A stretch of 64,000 nucleotides of DNA from Gellertiella hungarica (GTDB taxonomy: Bacteria; Pseudomonadota; Alphaproteobacteria; Rhizobiales; Rhizobiaceae): the NCBI RefSeq assembly GCF_014197145.1, contig NZ_JACIEZ010000001.1, forward strand, positions 744,001-808,000, read 5' to 3'. The position numbers and the translations under genes are program-made. The notes below the pieces were generated by a model. It saw only the letters and a list, made by a program, of their open reading frames with translations. It did no database searches and was not told where the DNA came from. This document shows, piece after piece, positions 9,113-18,697 of this stretch (the stretch's first letter is position 1; every line of letters begins with the position of its first letter).

Positions 9113-9395
9113 TCTTCGGTGCGCCTGAGGGCGGCCACCCATCGGCGGGTTCCATCAAAATCGCCTCTGCCACGGTCTTTCCCTATTCTCTCCCCATTGG
9201 GCTGCTTTAACTCCAGACGTCAGCGGCGGCCCGGCCCGATCCCGGATGCGGAAGGCGGGCTGCCACAACGTCAACACGCGTGAACGGATACGCTTCTGCC
9301 GGCCGGTAGCCTTGCCGCCGGGTGAAAGCGCAGGGATGGGCCCGAGCGACTGTGCCGCCCGCCACCGTTCGCCCGCATGGAGAATACATAACCCA

Positions 9396-9950
9396 ATGAT
9401 CAGACGGTCCCTCGCTGCCGCGGCAAGCATCGCCCTTCTTTTGTCCGGAAATTCGATTGCCCATGCCGGCGCCATCGACAGGATGGAAACCGGTTCCATC
9501 GCGCCGCCGGCCCGCTCCGGAAAGACCTCCGTTCCCGGCGTCAAGGCCGGCCTGCCAGGCGTGAAAACGGAAACCGGCAAACCCTATGGTGCCATCATCG
9601 ATCGCTATGCGGCGCTCAATGGCGTCGACGAGGATCTTGCCCACGCCGTCGTGCGCGTCGAAAGCAACTACAATCCGAAGCTTCGTGGTTCTGCGGGAGA
9701 GGTGGGCCTGATGCAGATCAAGCCGGCCACGGCGCGCATGATGGGCTACCGCGGCACCGTGAAGGGCCTCTACGATCCCGAGACCAACATCCGTTACGGC
9801 ATGAAATATCTCGCCATGGCCCAGACGCTCGGCGGCGGCGAAACCTGCAACACCATCCTCAAATATAATGCCGGCCACGGCGCGAAGCGCATGAACCCCG
9901 TATCCAGGCGCTATTGCGGCAAGGTCACGATGCTGCTCGCCGAAAGCTGA
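9396..9950 (+). CDS. Periplasmic soluble lytic transglycosylase-like protein
   Basis: About 184 residues. The start at 9396 gives a clean Sec signal (MIRRSLAAAASIALLLSG to the AHA cleavage site near 24). The SLT domain covers about 60-175, with catalytic Glu in VVRVESNYNP, then VGLMQIKPATARMMGY, NIRYGMKYL and ILKYNAGHG. It lacks the long linker of the lipoprotein transglycosylase near 4-5 kb, and ends with RRYCGKVTMLLAES; the two Cys residues (CNTI and RYCG) could form a disulfide in the periplasm. The ribosome site is weak. It is the fourth peptidoglycan-cleaving enzyme in this 10-kb segment. Confidence 0.85.
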   Translation: MIRRSLAAAASIALLLSGNSIAHAGAIDRMETGSIAPPARSGKTSVPGVKAGLPGVKTETGKPYGAIIDRYAALNGVDEDLAHAVVRVESNYNPKLRGSAGEVGLMQIKPATARMMGYRGTVKGLYDPETNIRYGMKYLAMAQTLGGGETCNTILKYNAGHGAKRMNPVSRRYCGKVTMLLAES

Positions 9951-10002
9951 GGCCGGCCGTTTTCTTCTGGCCAAGCCGCGCAATCCCCGCTAAGGACCCT
10001 TT

Positions 10003-10426
10003 GCCAGTCGGCCGGGCAGCCGCGCTTCATCAATGCCGAAAGGCGATGGGGTGAGGAAAGTCCGGGCTCCACGGAAAAACGGTGCCGGATAACGTCCGGC
10101 GGGGGCGACCCCAGGGAAAGTGCCACAGAAAACAGACCGCCCCGCCACCTGTCCGCTTCCCCGGGAGCGGAGAGGCGGCGGGGCAAGGGTGAAAAGGTGG
10201 GGTAAGAGCCCACCGCGAACCTGGCAACAGGGACGGCATGGTAAACCCCACCGGGAGCAAGACCGAATAGGGATGACACGCGGCCGCGCAAGCGGCCCAG
10301 CCTTTTTTCCGGGGCCGTCATCCGGGTGGGTTGCGCGAGGCCGTGCGCGAGCACGGTCCCAGATGAATGGCTGCCACGTTCCGCGCAAGCGGAGCCATAC
10401 AGAACCCGGCTTACAGGCCGACTGGC
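10003..10426 (+). ncRNA. rnpB: RNase P RNA (type A)
   Basis: The RNA subunit of ribonuclease P, the ribozyme that removes 5' leaders from tRNA precursors. The universal block GAGGAAAGTCCGGGCTCCAC is at about 10052-10071 and the 3' partner ACAGAACCCGGCTTACAG lies just before the end. GCCAGTCGGCC (10003-10013) and GGCCGACTGGC (10416-10426) form the closing P1 helix, which sets the ends used here. The region also has GGTAAACCCCACCGGGAGC and GACCGAATAGGGATGA, both typical of the catalytic core. Reading frames predicted on either strand here are artefacts of the structured RNA. Its position before mraZ is common in rhizobia. Confidence 0.96.
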
Positions 10427-10574
10427 AACTTCCTTTTCCGGCGACACGGGCCAAAATTCGCCCGGCTCCGGAAATCGGAACTAAATCTTTGATATCCAAT
10501 CAGAAAAATTTCGTCTCTCCGCCCTTTCGAAAGCGCGGAAAAAGCGCCGTGCTGCGCTCTAAAACCCTGATTTC

Positions 10575-10612
10575 CTAACCTTTCGTTAATCTTAACGGCT
10601 TATGAATATACG
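10575..10612 (+). promoter_or_regulatory. Candidate CtrA-controlled promoter of the dcw cluster
   Basis: CTAA at 10575-10578 and TTAA at 10586-10589 are separated by exactly 7 bases, one mismatch from the CtrA box TTAA-N7-TTAA. The right half-site stands where a -35 would be: 17 bases further is TATACG (10607-10612), a plausible -10. The predicted start near 10619 lies upstream of the MraZ repeats. Promoter use is inferred. Confidence 0.5.
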
Positions 10613-10641
10613 ATGCGTCCGGGGTCCCTCCACGGCTCGCT

Positions 10642-10676
10642 CCCATTGACGCCCATGTGGTCCCATGGTATCCCAA
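10642..10676 (-). promoter_or_regulatory. MraZ operator array in the mraZ leader
   Basis: Four copies of CCCA (10642, 10652, 10662, 10672), read on the minus strand as TGGG, occur with an exact 10-bp period. Three of them read ATGGG and one TTGGG on the minus strand, each followed by a 5-base spacer. This is the arrangement described for MraZ binding in other bacteria (TGGG/GTGGG direct repeats with 5-base spacers). One repeat per helical turn fits a ring-shaped MraZ oligomer contacting one DNA face. The array lies about 180 bases before the mraZ start. Confidence 0.75.
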
Positions 10677-10851
10677 ATGCACACACACCGAGGGCTTGTA
10701 GCGGCCCATCCATCGTCCAAGCGGTACGGCTCCCCGAAAGGGGCAACCGTCGGCCATGCGGCCAGCGGACGGCGGACGCGTGTGAAAGTGTTAGTGGCGC
10801 TGGAAGTCGGCTCGGGCCGTCTTCCGCCAGGGGAAACGGCTGTAACGCGTC

Positions 10852-11292
10852 ATGAACCGCTTCCTGTCTCATGCAACCAACCGGGTCGATGCGAAGGGGC
10901 GGGTCTCCGTTCCGGCGCCGTTCCGGTCCGTTCTTCAGGAGCGGCAGATACAGGAGCTCTACGGTTTTCAGGATTTCGTGTTTCCGGCGATCAGCATCGG
11001 GGGACCCGAGCTGATGGAGCGGTTCGAGCGCCAGCTGGGCCAGCTCGATGCCTTCAGTCCGGAAGCGCACCAGATGTCGCTCCTCGTTCACGGGGGTGGC
11101 GTCTTCATGAAGCTCGACCCGGAAGGGCGGCTGATGGTGACGGATTTCATCCGCGCCTTCACCGGCATCACGACGGAAGTCACCTTCGTCGGGCGGGCGG
11201 ACTATTTTCAGTTGTGGCAGCCTCGGGCATTTCAGGATGCCCAGCAGGCAGCCCGGCTGGCGCACCAGCGGCGGAGCGCGCCAGCCACATAA
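10852..11292 (+). CDS. mraZ: Transcriptional regulator MraZ
   Basis: 146 residues. It has two SpoVT/AbrB-like halves, each with the DxxxR signature: [10 protein letters not shown] (13-22) and [10 protein letters not shown]. MraZ is a ring-forming DNA-binding protein that controls the division and cell wall operon, usually repressing its own promoter; TGGG repeats that could serve as its operator are present upstream. A stop (TAA at 10843) in the same frame fixes the start at ATG 10852. The closest purine run (AGGGGAAA) is about 17 bases upstream, unusually far, so translation may be weak or leader-controlled. rsmH follows after 14 bases. Confidence 0.95.
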   Translation: MNRFLSHATNRVDAKGRVSVPAPFRSVLQERQIQELYGFQDFVFPAISIGGPELMERFERQLGQLDAFSPEAHQMSLLVHGGGVFMKLDPEGRLMVTDFIRAFTGITTEVTFVGRADYFQLWQPRAFQDAQQAARLAHQRRSAPAT

Positions 11293-11306
11293 TACGAGGG
11301 TACGCG

Positions 11307-12332
11307 ATGGCGTCGAAAACGGACGGGGAGCATTCCCGGCCCGGGGAGGAGGCTGCGCGCCACATCCCCGTCATGCTGGCGGAAGTTCTGGAGGCGCTCG
11401 AGCCCTCCGAAGGTAAGGTGATCCTGGACGGCACCTTCGGGGCGGGCGGCTATGCGCGGGCCATCCTGGACCGCGGCGCGACCGTCATTGCACTCGACAG
11501 GGACCCCACGGCAATCGCCGGCGGACAGGCGCTCGTCACCGAGCGCGCGGGACGGCTTTCCCTTGTCCAGTCCGAGTTTTCCCGCCTCGCGGAGCACGCT
11601 CCCGAGGGTGGGCTTGACGGCGTTGTGCTCGATATCGGCATCTCCTCGATGCAGATCGACGAGGCCGAGCGCGGCTTCTCCTTTCAGAAGAACGGTCCCC
11701 TCGACATGCGGATGTCCGGCAACGGTCTCTCGGCTGCCGATGTCGTCAACCGCGCCAAGGTTTCGGATCTCATCCGCATCTTCAGCTTTCTCGGCGAGGA
11801 AAAGCAGGCAGGCCGCATTGCCCGGGCCATCGAGAAGCGCCGCGAGCGCGAACCCTTCGCCACCACGCGCGACCTCGCAAACCTCATCGAACTGGTCAAT
11901 CCGCGCAAGGCCAAGGACAAGATCCATCCGGCCACGCGCGTCTTCCAGGCGCTGCGCGTCTATGTGAACGACGAGCTCGGCGAGCTCGGCCGCGCGCTTC
12001 TGGCCGCCGAGGCTGCCCTGAAGCCGGGCGGCCGTCTTGTTGTCGTGACCTTCCATTCCCTGGAAGACCGCATGGTCAAGAAGTTCTTCGCCGACCGTTC
12101 CGGCAAGGCGCAGGGTTCCCGTCACATGCCGATGATCGAGGATCGTCCGCCGGTTTTCACCCCCGTCGGCAAGGGGCTGGTGATCGCATCGGAAGACGAG
12201 GCCGAACGCAACCCGCGCGCCCGGTCGGCAAAGCTGCGGGCCGGCATTCGCACCGAGGTGGCGGCCGGCAAGGCCGACCTTTCCATCTTTGACCTGCCGT
12301 CGCTGACGGCGCTCGAGAAGCTTGGAGGCTGA
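11307..12332 (+). CDS. rsmH: 16S rRNA (cytosine-1402-N4)-methyltransferase
   Basis: 341 residues from ATG 11307 with ACGAGGG upstream; the open frame continues further 5' through mraZ but without homology. RsmH (MraW) uses S-adenosylmethionine to methylate N4 of C1402 in the 30S P site. Seen motifs: [14 protein letters not shown] at the N-terminus, SAM site [48 protein letters not shown], and [16 protein letters not shown]. The length is normal for the family. It overlaps ftsL at the stop codon (TGATG), so translation is probably coupled. Confidence 0.96.
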   Translation: MASKTDGEHSRPGEEAARHIPVMLAEVLEALEPSEGKVILDGTFGAGGYARAILDRGATVIALDRDPTAIAGGQALVTERAGRLSLVQSEFSRLAEHAPEGGLDGVVLDIGISSMQIDEAERGFSFQKNGPLDMRMSGNGLSAADVVNRAKVSDLIRIFSFLGEEKQAGRIARAIEKRREREPFATTRDLANLIELVNPRKAKDKIHPATRVFQALRVYVNDELGELGRALLAAEAALKPGGRLVVVTFHSLEDRMVKKFFADRSGKAQGSRHMPMIEDRPPVFTPVGKGLVIASEDEAERNPRARSAKLRAGIRTEVAAGKADLSIFDLPSLTALEKLGG

Positions 12333-12877
12333 TGATGCTCAGGACTGCCGACATCGTCATGGTCGTCGTCATGACCGCAGCCGCGACGGTGACCTATTCG
12401 ATCAAGCACCGTGCGGAGCTCAAGCTCGAGGAAGTCCGCAAGATCGAGGCCGAGATCCGCCTCGAACGCGACACCATCGATCTCCTGAAGGCCGATTGGG
12501 CGCTTCTGTCCCAGCCGAACCGGCTCCAGCGTCTGATCGACGCCTATCAGGCGGATCTGGCCCTTGTGCCGACGGCCTCGACCCAGCTTGCCCAGCCGTC
12601 CGAACTTCCCATGCTGAAGGCAGACGTGCCGCCGCCGCCCGAAGATACGAAAAAGGACGGCAAGGCGAAGGGCAAGGACAAGGACAAGGACAAGGACAAG
12701 ACCAAGGAGCCTGCTGCCGGGCTGCCCGTTGCATCCGCGCCCGCAAAGCCTGTGGTCGACGACGTGGCGGCCATCATTTCGGGCGGCCAACAGCCCGCTT
12801 CGCCTGATCAGGCTCCGGCAAACTCCGGGGCCGAATATGAAACGGACGATATGTCAACCGGATCGGTGGAACAGTAA
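12332..12877 (+). CDS. ftsL: Cell division protein FtsL
   Basis: 181 residues. A short cytoplasmic start is followed by one membrane helix (about 7-23, ADIVMVVVMTAAATVTYSI) and then a leucine-zipper-like coiled coil (about 29-60), the layout of FtsL, which joins FtsB and FtsQ in the divisome and helps activate FtsWI. The match is by topology and position between rsmH and ftsI, since FtsL sequences diverge. The C-terminal 100 residues are a low-complexity extension with a lysine/aspartate tract (KGKDKDKDKDKTK) that typical 100-130-residue FtsL proteins lack. ATG at 12335 is an alternative start; GGAGG lies just upstream. Confidence 0.85.
   Translation: MMLRTADIVMVVVMTAAATVTYSIKHRAELKLEEVRKIEAEIRLERDTIDLLKADWALLSQPNRLQRLIDAYQADLALVPTASTQLAQPSELPMLKADVPPPPEDTKKDGKAKGKDKDKDKDKTKEPAAGLPVASAPAKPVVDDVAAIISGGQQPASPDQAPANSGAEYETDDMSTGSVEQ
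12674..12700 (+). repeat. In-frame hexanucleotide repeat (AAGGAC)4 inside ftsL
   Basis: Four perfect AAGGAC units plus AAG encode the Lys-Asp tract of the FtsL extension. Because the unit is 6 bp, slippage would change the number of Lys-Asp pairs without breaking the frame. Confidence 0.85.
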
Positions 12878-14610
12878 TGTCTTTTCTCTCCCGCATCATG
12901 GTGGTCAAGAGCAAGGCGCATTTCTCGGCGGGCGGCAACCGCGCGCCGGGTGCCTTCGAGGGAACGCGCAAGAAGAAGCAGAGCCAGACGAAAAGCCGTC
13001 TGGTCATCATGATGAGCGCCTTCGTGATGGCCTACGGCGTCATTGGCGGCCGGCTCGTCCAGTTCGGTGTCACCTCGCCGGAGGAGGTATCGAGCATTCC
13101 GCCCGCAGACCGCCTGATGGCCTCGCGCCCCGACATCCTCGACCGTAACGGCGAGGTGCTGGCGACCGACGTCCGCACGGTGTCGCTCTACGCCGAACCG
13201 CACAAGATCGTCGACGTGGACGAGGCCGTCGAGCTTCTGAACTCGGTGCTGCCCGATCTGGACGTGAAGGGCACCTACAAGAAGCTGTCGTCGAAATCCC
13301 ATTTCCAGTGGCTGCGCCGTCAGCTGACCCCCAAGCAGCAGAACCAGATCCTGGCGCTCGGGATTCCCGGTATCGGCTTCCGTCCGGAAAAGCGGCGCTT
13401 CTACCCGGGCGGACCGACGGCTTCCCATATCATCGGCCATGTCAACATCGACAACCGCGGCATCGCGGGCATGGAGAAGTATATCGACGGGCAGGGGCTT
13501 GCCGATCTCGCTGCCGTCGGCATGACCAGCAATGCCCCGCTCGAACCCGTCCGCCTGTCGATCGACCTTCGCGTCCAGAACATCCTGCGCGAGGAGCTGG
13601 TCGCGGCGAAGGACCGCTATCACGCCCTTGCAGCCGGTGGCGTCGTCCTCAACATCCATACCGGCGAAGTGCTCGCCATGGCGTCCATTCCCGATTACGA
13701 CCCGAACAACCCGGTTCAGGCGCTCGAGAAGGACAACATGAACCGCATGTCCGCCGGCACCTTCGAGATGGGCTCGACCTTCAAGACCTTCACGACGGCC
13801 ATGGCGCTCGACAGCGGCAAGGTCAAGCTCTCCGACAGCTTCGACGCCCGCAACTCGATCACCATCGGCGGATTCACCATCCACGATTTCCATGCCAAGC
13901 ACCGCATCCTGTCGGTGCCGGAAATCTTCATCTACTCCTCGAACGTGGGGACCGCCCGGATGGCCGACCTCGTCGGCATCGAGGCGCACAAGCACTTCCT
14001 CACCCGGATGGGTCTCCTCAGCCGGATGCAGACCGAGCTTCCCGAGGTCGCAACCCCGACCCAGCCGAAGGTCTGGAAGAAGATCAACTCCATCACGATT
14101 TCCTTCGGCCACGGTGTTTCCACGACCCCGCTGCAGACGGCGGTGGCCGCGGCTGCGCTGATGAATGGCGGCAAGCTCATCCCGCCGACATTCCTGCCGC
14201 GAACGGAGGAGCAGGCCGACCAGGTAGCCGAGCAGGTCGTGAAGCCGAGCACCGTCGAAGACATGAAGACGCTGTTCCGCATGAACGTGACGAACGGCTC
14301 CGGCAAGTCGGCAGAGGTGCCCGGCTTCGTCGTGGGCGGCAAGACGGGCACGGCCGAAAAGGTGGTGAACGGGCGCTACAGCTCCGACCAGCGCTTCAAT
14401 GCCTTCCTTTCCGCCTTCCCGATCGACAAGCCGGAGTACATCGTGCTCGTTGTCGTCGATAACCCGCAGCCGGAAAAGCCCGGCATGGGGGCAACCGCCG
14501 GCAGCAACGCTGCCCCGACGGTCGGCAAGGTGATCAGCCGCACGGCAGCGCTTCTCGGTGTCAAGCCCAAGTTCGGGCCGGATGGAAATGCCTTGCTGAT
14601 GTCTTATTGA
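12877..14610 (+). CDS. ftsI: Division-specific peptidoglycan transpeptidase FtsI (PBP3)
   Basis: 577 residues. Class B penicillin-binding protein that crosslinks septal peptidoglycan with FtsW. There is a basic cytoplasmic tail, a single membrane helix (about 41-60), a pedestal domain and a transpeptidase domain from about 225. Catalytic motifs: SxxK is STFK at 300-303, SxN is SSN at 354-356, and KTG is 489-491 in [10 protein letters not shown]. The start overlaps the ftsL stop (TAATG). Length is normal. Confidence 0.95.
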   Translation: MSFLSRIMVVKSKAHFSAGGNRAPGAFEGTRKKKQSQTKSRLVIMMSAFVMAYGVIGGRLVQFGVTSPEEVSSIPPADRLMASRPDILDRNGEVLATDVRTVSLYAEPHKIVDVDEAVELLNSVLPDLDVKGTYKKLSSKSHFQWLRRQLTPKQQNQILALGIPGIGFRPEKRRFYPGGPTASHIIGHVNIDNRGIAGMEKYIDGQGLADLAAVGMTSNAPLEPVRLSIDLRVQNILREELVAAKDRYHALAAGGVVLNIHTGEVLAMASIPDYDPNNPVQALEKDNMNRMSAGTFEMGSTFKTFTTAMALDSGKVKLSDSFDARNSITIGGFTIHDFHAKHRILSVPEIFIYSSNVGTARMADLVGIEAHKHFLTRMGLLSRMQTELPEVATPTQPKVWKKINSITISFGHGVSTTPLQTAVAAAALMNGGKLIPPTFLPRTEEQADQVAEQVVKPSTVEDMKTLFRMNVTNGSGKSAEVPGFVVGGKTGTAEKVVNGRYSSDQRFNAFLSAFPIDKPEYIVLVVVDNPQPEKPGMGATAGSNAAPTVGKVISRTAALLGVKPKFGPDGNALLMSY

Positions 14611-14687
14611 ACCGTAGACAATCCCGGAGATCGATTCGGGCCAGAAGGACCTGCCTGACGGCCCCCAGCAGAGAAAAGTGCATTCTG

Positions 14688-16148
14688 ATGAAACTGAAAG
14701 ACCTGTCCGGGGATCTGTTTCCCGAGCTTCAGCCGCTTCTGTCCGGTCCTGCCGGAGACATCGACGTCACGGGCCTCAGCGCCGACAGCCGTCAGATCAA
14801 GCCGGGCATGGTCTTCGTCGCGCTCGCGGGCGTGAAGGCCGATGGAGCGCGGTTCGTGGATGCGGCGGTCGCCAGCGGTGCGGTTGCGGTGGTGGCCGGC
14901 CACGATGTGCAGGCCGCCGTTCCGGTGCTGCGCGTTGCCAATCCCCGCCGCTATCTCGCCCATGCCGCCGCCCGTTTCCATGGGCGCCAGCCAGGCTGCA
15001 TGGTCGCTGTCACGGGAACCGCCGGCAAGACGTCGGTTGCCTCCTTCACCCGTCAGATCTGGGCCCATGCGGGGCACCAGGCGGCGCAGATCGGCACCAC
15101 CGGCGTCATTTCGCCCAGGCGCAACGATTACGGTTCGCTGACCACCCCCGATCCGGTTTCGCTGCACCAGCTGCTCGCCGAGCTCGCGGACGAGGGCGTC
15201 ACCCATGCGGCGATGGAAGCCTCCAGCCACGGCCTCGATCAGAGCCGCCTCGACGGCGTAAGGCTGGCTGCGGGCGCCTTCACCAATCTCGGCCGCGATC
15301 ACATGGACTACCACCCCGACATGGACGACTACATGCGGGCGAAGATGCGGCTTTTCACCGACCTGCTCCCCAAGGGTGCGCCTGCGGTCATCTTTGCGGA
15401 CGACGCCTGGTCCGAGAAGGCCATCGCGGCTGCACGCGCTGCCGGTTGCGATATCAGGACCGTGGGCCGCCACGGTGATTTCATCGCGCTGAAGCGTGTC
15501 GAGCACTTCCGCCACAAGCAGGTGGCCGAGGTGCATGTGGGCGAAGAGATCTTCGAGGTCCACATTCCCCTTGCCGGCGATTTCCAGATTGCCAATGCGC
15601 TGGTTGCGGCCGGCCTTGCCATGTCCACCGGCGTTCCCGCCGCCACAGCCATGAAGGCGCTCGAGAAGCTCGAAGGAGCATCGGGGCGTCTCGAGCTGGT
15701 CGGCAAGACGAAGGACGGGGCGCTGGCCTATGTGGACTATGCCCACAAGCCGGAAGCGCTTGCGAACGTGCTTTCCTCCGTCCGTCCCTTCACCACCGGC
15801 CGCGTCATCGTTGTCTTCGGCTGCGGGGGAGACCGCGACAAGGGCAAGCGCCCGATCATGGGCGAGATCGCCACGCGTCTCGCCGACATAGCGATCGTGA
15901 CGGATGACAACCCGCGGACCGAGGTGCCGGAGACGATCCGCGCCGAGATCATGGCCGGAGCCAAAGGCGCGCGCGAAATCGGCGACCGGGCCGAGGCTAT
16001 CCGCGAGGCGGTCGCCATGCTCCGCTCGGGCGATACGCTGATCGTGGCCGGCAAGGGCCACGAGGAAGGCCAGACCATCGGGACGGAAACCTTCCCCTTC
16101 TCCGATCATGCGGAACTGCGCAAGGCACTGGAGGGCCATGACCATTGA
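14688..16148 (+). CDS. murE: UDP-MurNAc-L-Ala-D-Glu--meso-diaminopimelate ligase
   Basis: About 486 residues from ATG 14688; the frame is open to 14607 but that extension overlaps ftsI and has no family match. MurE adds the third residue of the stem peptide in the cytoplasm, using ATP. The P-loop is [13 protein letters not shown], the DNPRTEVP motif (DNPR) indicates meso-diaminopimelate as substrate rather than lysine, and the C-terminal domain has [11 protein letters not shown] and GKGHEEGQ. It is separated from ftsI by 77 bases, the largest gap inside this part of the operon. murF overlaps its end. Confidence 0.95.
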   Translation: MKLKDLSGDLFPELQPLLSGPAGDIDVTGLSADSRQIKPGMVFVALAGVKADGARFVDAAVASGAVAVVAGHDVQAAVPVLRVANPRRYLAHAAARFHGRQPGCMVAVTGTAGKTSVASFTRQIWAHAGHQAAQIGTTGVISPRRNDYGSLTTPDPVSLHQLLAELADEGVTHAAMEASSHGLDQSRLDGVRLAAGAFTNLGRDHMDYHPDMDDYMRAKMRLFTDLLPKGAPAVIFADDAWSEKAIAAARAAGCDIRTVGRHGDFIALKRVEHFRHKQVAEVHVGEEIFEVHIPLAGDFQIANALVAAGLAMSTGVPAATAMKALEKLEGASGRLELVGKTKDGALAYVDYAHKPEALANVLSSVRPFTTGRVIVVFGCGGDRDKGKRPIMGEIATRLADIAIVTDDNPRTEVPETIRAEIMAGAKGAREIGDRAEAIREAVAMLRSGDTLIVAGKGHEEGQTIGTETFPFSDHAELRKALEGHDH

Positions 16149-17578
16149 CCTATCTCTGGACCTGCGATGACATGATCAAGGCCATGCATGGCCGCCCCGT
16201 CGGGGTTCTGCCGGCGGGCATCACCGGCATCTCCATCGACAGCCGGACGATCGCTCCCGGGGAAGCCTTCTTTGCGATCAAGGGCGACCGGGTCGACGGG
16301 CACAATTTCGCATCCATCGCCGTTGCCAATGGCGCAGCCATGCTTGTCGTCAGCGAGGCGAAGCTGCCGGCGCTCGGACGCCTCACGGTGCCCATGATCG
16401 TCGTCGACGACGTGCTCGCGGCGCTCGGCCGGCTCGGCATGGCAGCGCGCGATCGCATCCCCGGCAAGGTCATCGCCGTCACCGGTTCGGTCGGCAAGAC
16501 CACCACGAAGGAGATGCTGCGCCACGTGCTTGCGCCCTCGGGTCAGGTGCATGCGTCGGTCGCCTCCTTCAACAATCACTGGGGCGTGCCGCTGACGCTC
16601 GCCCGCATGCCGCGGGATACGGATTACGGCATCTTCGAGATCGGGATGAACCATTTCGACGAGATCCGCCCGCTGGTGAAGCTCGTCCGGCCTGATATCG
16701 CCGTCATCACCAATATCGGCGCGGCCCATCTCGGCAATTTCTCGAGCCTCGAGGACATTGCCGTCGCGAAGTCTGAGATATTCGAAGGCGTCGTCCCCGG
16801 CGGGGCGGTTCTGATCAATCGGGACAGCGCCCAGTTCGACATCATGGATCGGGCGGCCCATGCGGCAGGCGTGGCCCATGTCTATACCTTCGGCGCGAAC
16901 GCGCGGGCCGATTTCCGCCTCGCGGAATTCGACGGCTCGCCCAGCGGGTCCACCGTCTGGCTGCAGGCGGGCGGTGCCACCCATGAAGTCTCCATCGGCG
17001 CTCCGGGCCGTCACATCGCGGAAAATGCGGTTGCGGTGCTGGCTGTTGCCGAACTCGCCGGTGCCGATGTCGAGAGGGCCAAGGGGGCGCTTGCGACGCT
17101 GAAGCCGGAAAAGGGCAGGGGTGCCCAGCACCGGCTGGCGATTCCCGGCGGCGTGATCACCCTGATCGACGAAAGCTACAACGCCAATCCCTCGTCCATG
17201 CGCGCGGCCATCGCGCTTCTTGCCGGCACTGCGCCCTCGGGCGAGGGGCGGCGCGTGGCCGTGCTCGGCGACATGCTGGAGATGGGCGAGTTCTCGCCCG
17301 AGCTTCATGCCGAGCTCGCCGAACCGCTGAGGGAAGGCGGCATCCATACGGTCTGGCTCGCCGGTCCCGACATGGCCTACCTTGCCGAGGCCCTTTCCGG
17401 CACGACCGAAATCGAATACCGCAAGACGGTCGACGATCTCATCCCCTTCGTGCTGACCTCCGTTCGCCCCGGCGACGTCCTGATGGTCAAGTCGTCCAAG
17501 GGCACCGGTTGCGGCCGGATCGTCGATGCACTCATTCAACAATATCCCGCCGTGCCGTCGCCGGGCGCAACCGCTTAA
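16145..17578 (+). CDS. murF: UDP-MurNAc-tripeptide--D-alanyl-D-alanine ligase
   Basis: 477 residues. MurF joins the D-Ala-D-Ala made by Ddl to the UDP-MurNAc-tripeptide, with ATP. The P-loop is [38 protein letters not shown] (in [10 protein letters not shown]) and [15 protein letters not shown] follow, all typical of MurF. The likely start is TTG at 16145: an in-frame TGA lies two codons upstream, the encoded [11 protein letters not shown] matches the family N-terminus, and GGAGG sits about 10 bases upstream. The next ATG (16172) would remove this conserved start. It overlaps murE by 4 bases. Confidence 0.93.
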   Translation: MTYLWTCDDMIKAMHGRPVGVLPAGITGISIDSRTIAPGEAFFAIKGDRVDGHNFASIAVANGAAMLVVSEAKLPALGRLTVPMIVVDDVLAALGRLGMAARDRIPGKVIAVTGSVGKTTTKEMLRHVLAPSGQVHASVASFNNHWGVPLTLARMPRDTDYGIFEIGMNHFDEIRPLVKLVRPDIAVITNIGAAHLGNFSSLEDIAVAKSEIFEGVVPGGAVLINRDSAQFDIMDRAAHAAGVAHVYTFGANARADFRLAEFDGSPSGSTVWLQAGGATHEVSIGAPGRHIAENAVAVLAVAELAGADVERAKGALATLKPEKGRGAQHRLAIPGGVITLIDESYNANPSSMRAAIALLAGTAPSGEGRRVAVLGDMLEMGEFSPELHAELAEPLREGGIHTVWLAGPDMAYLAEALSGTTEIEYRKTVDDLIPFVLTSVRPGDVLMVKSSKGTGCGRIVDALIQQYPAVPSPGATA

Positions 17579-17592
17579 GAGGAAGGGCAAGA

Positions 17593-18693
17593 ATGCTCAT
17601 CTGGCTCGTGGAACTGGAGGCCTATCTACAGGCCTTCAACCTGTTCAAATACATCACCTTCCGGACGGGCGGAGCGCTGTTCACCTCCGCCCTCGTCGTA
17701 TTCCTCTTCGGCCCGCGCATCATCGATTCGCTCCGCATCCGTCAGGGCAAGGGCCAGCCGATCCGGGCCGACGGCCCGCAGACGCACTTCAAGAAGGCCG
17801 GGACACCGACCATGGGCGGCCTGATGATCCTCGCCGGCATCGTGGTCTCGGCGCTGCTCTGGGCAGACCTGTCGAATGTCTATGTCGTCGCCACCCTGCT
17901 CGTCACGCTCGGCTTCGGTGCCATCGGCTTCTATGACGACTACCTGAAGGTGACGAAGCAGAGCCATCTCGGCCTGTCCGGCAAGGCGCGACTGGCGATC
18001 GAGTTCCTGATCGCCGGCATCGCGGTCTATTTCATGATGCGCTCTGCCTATTATTCCGGCCCGCGCGGCCCGGAATTCGCGACGGCGGTGGCCTTCCCCT
18101 TCTTCAAGGATCTGTTCCTGCACCTCGGTCTCTTCTTCGTCGTCTTCGGCGGTTTCGTGGTGGTGGCGGCGGGCAACGCCGTCAACCTCACCGACGGTCT
18201 CGACGGACTTGCCATCGTGCCGGTCATGATCGCCGCCGCCTGCTTCGGCGTGATTGCCTATCTTTCCGGCAATGCGGTCTTTGCGAACTACCTGCAGATC
18301 AATTTCGTCCCCGGAACCGGAGAGCTCTCCGTCATCCTCGGCGCGGTGATCGGCGCCGGTCTCGGCTTCCTCTGGTTCAATGCCCCGCCGGCCGCCATCT
18401 TCATGGGCGACACGGGCTCGCTCGCGCTCGGTGGCCTCATCGGTTCGGTGGCCGTAGCGACGAAGCACGAGGTGGTCATGGTCATCATCGGCGGCCTCTT
18501 CGTCATGGAAACCCTTTCGGTGATCATCCAGGTGGGCTTCTTCAAGATGACCGGACGCCGCGTCTTCCTCATGGCACCGATCCATCACCATTTCGAGAAG
18601 CTCGGCTGGACGGAAAGCCAGGTGGTCGTCCGCTTCTGGATCATCGCGGTCGTGCTGGGCATGATCGGTCTTGCCACGCTCAAGCTGCGGTAA
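17593..18693 (+). CDS. mraY: Phospho-N-acetylmuramoyl-pentapeptide transferase MraY
   Basis: 366 residues from ATG 17593 (AGAGGAAGGG upstream); a longer open frame overlaps murF and is not used. Ten membrane helices. MraY moves phospho-MurNAc-pentapeptide from UDP to undecaprenyl phosphate, giving lipid I at the inner membrane. Motifs: [14 protein letters not shown] with the two catalytic aspartates, [25 protein letters not shown] and the HHHFE loop ([11 protein letters not shown]). The length is normal. Five bases separate it from murD. Confidence 0.96.
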   Translation: MLIWLVELEAYLQAFNLFKYITFRTGGALFTSALVVFLFGPRIIDSLRIRQGKGQPIRADGPQTHFKKAGTPTMGGLMILAGIVVSALLWADLSNVYVVATLLVTLGFGAIGFYDDYLKVTKQSHLGLSGKARLAIEFLIAGIAVYFMMRSAYYSGPRGPEFATAVAFPFFKDLFLHLGLFFVVFGGFVVVAAGNAVNLTDGLDGLAIVPVMIAAACFGVIAYLSGNAVFANYLQINFVPGTGELSVILGAVIGAGLGFLWFNAPPAAIFMGDTGSLALGGLIGSVAVATKHEVVMVIIGGLFVMETLSVIIQVGFFKMTGRRVFLMAPIHHHFEKLGWTESQVVVRFWIIAVVLGMIGLATLKLR

Positions 18694-18697
18694 GGCC

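Noticed and set aside
9911-10578. Several frames on both strands over 10.0-10.5 kb
   Set aside because: The region is rnpB; the frames arise from its structured, GC-rich sequence.
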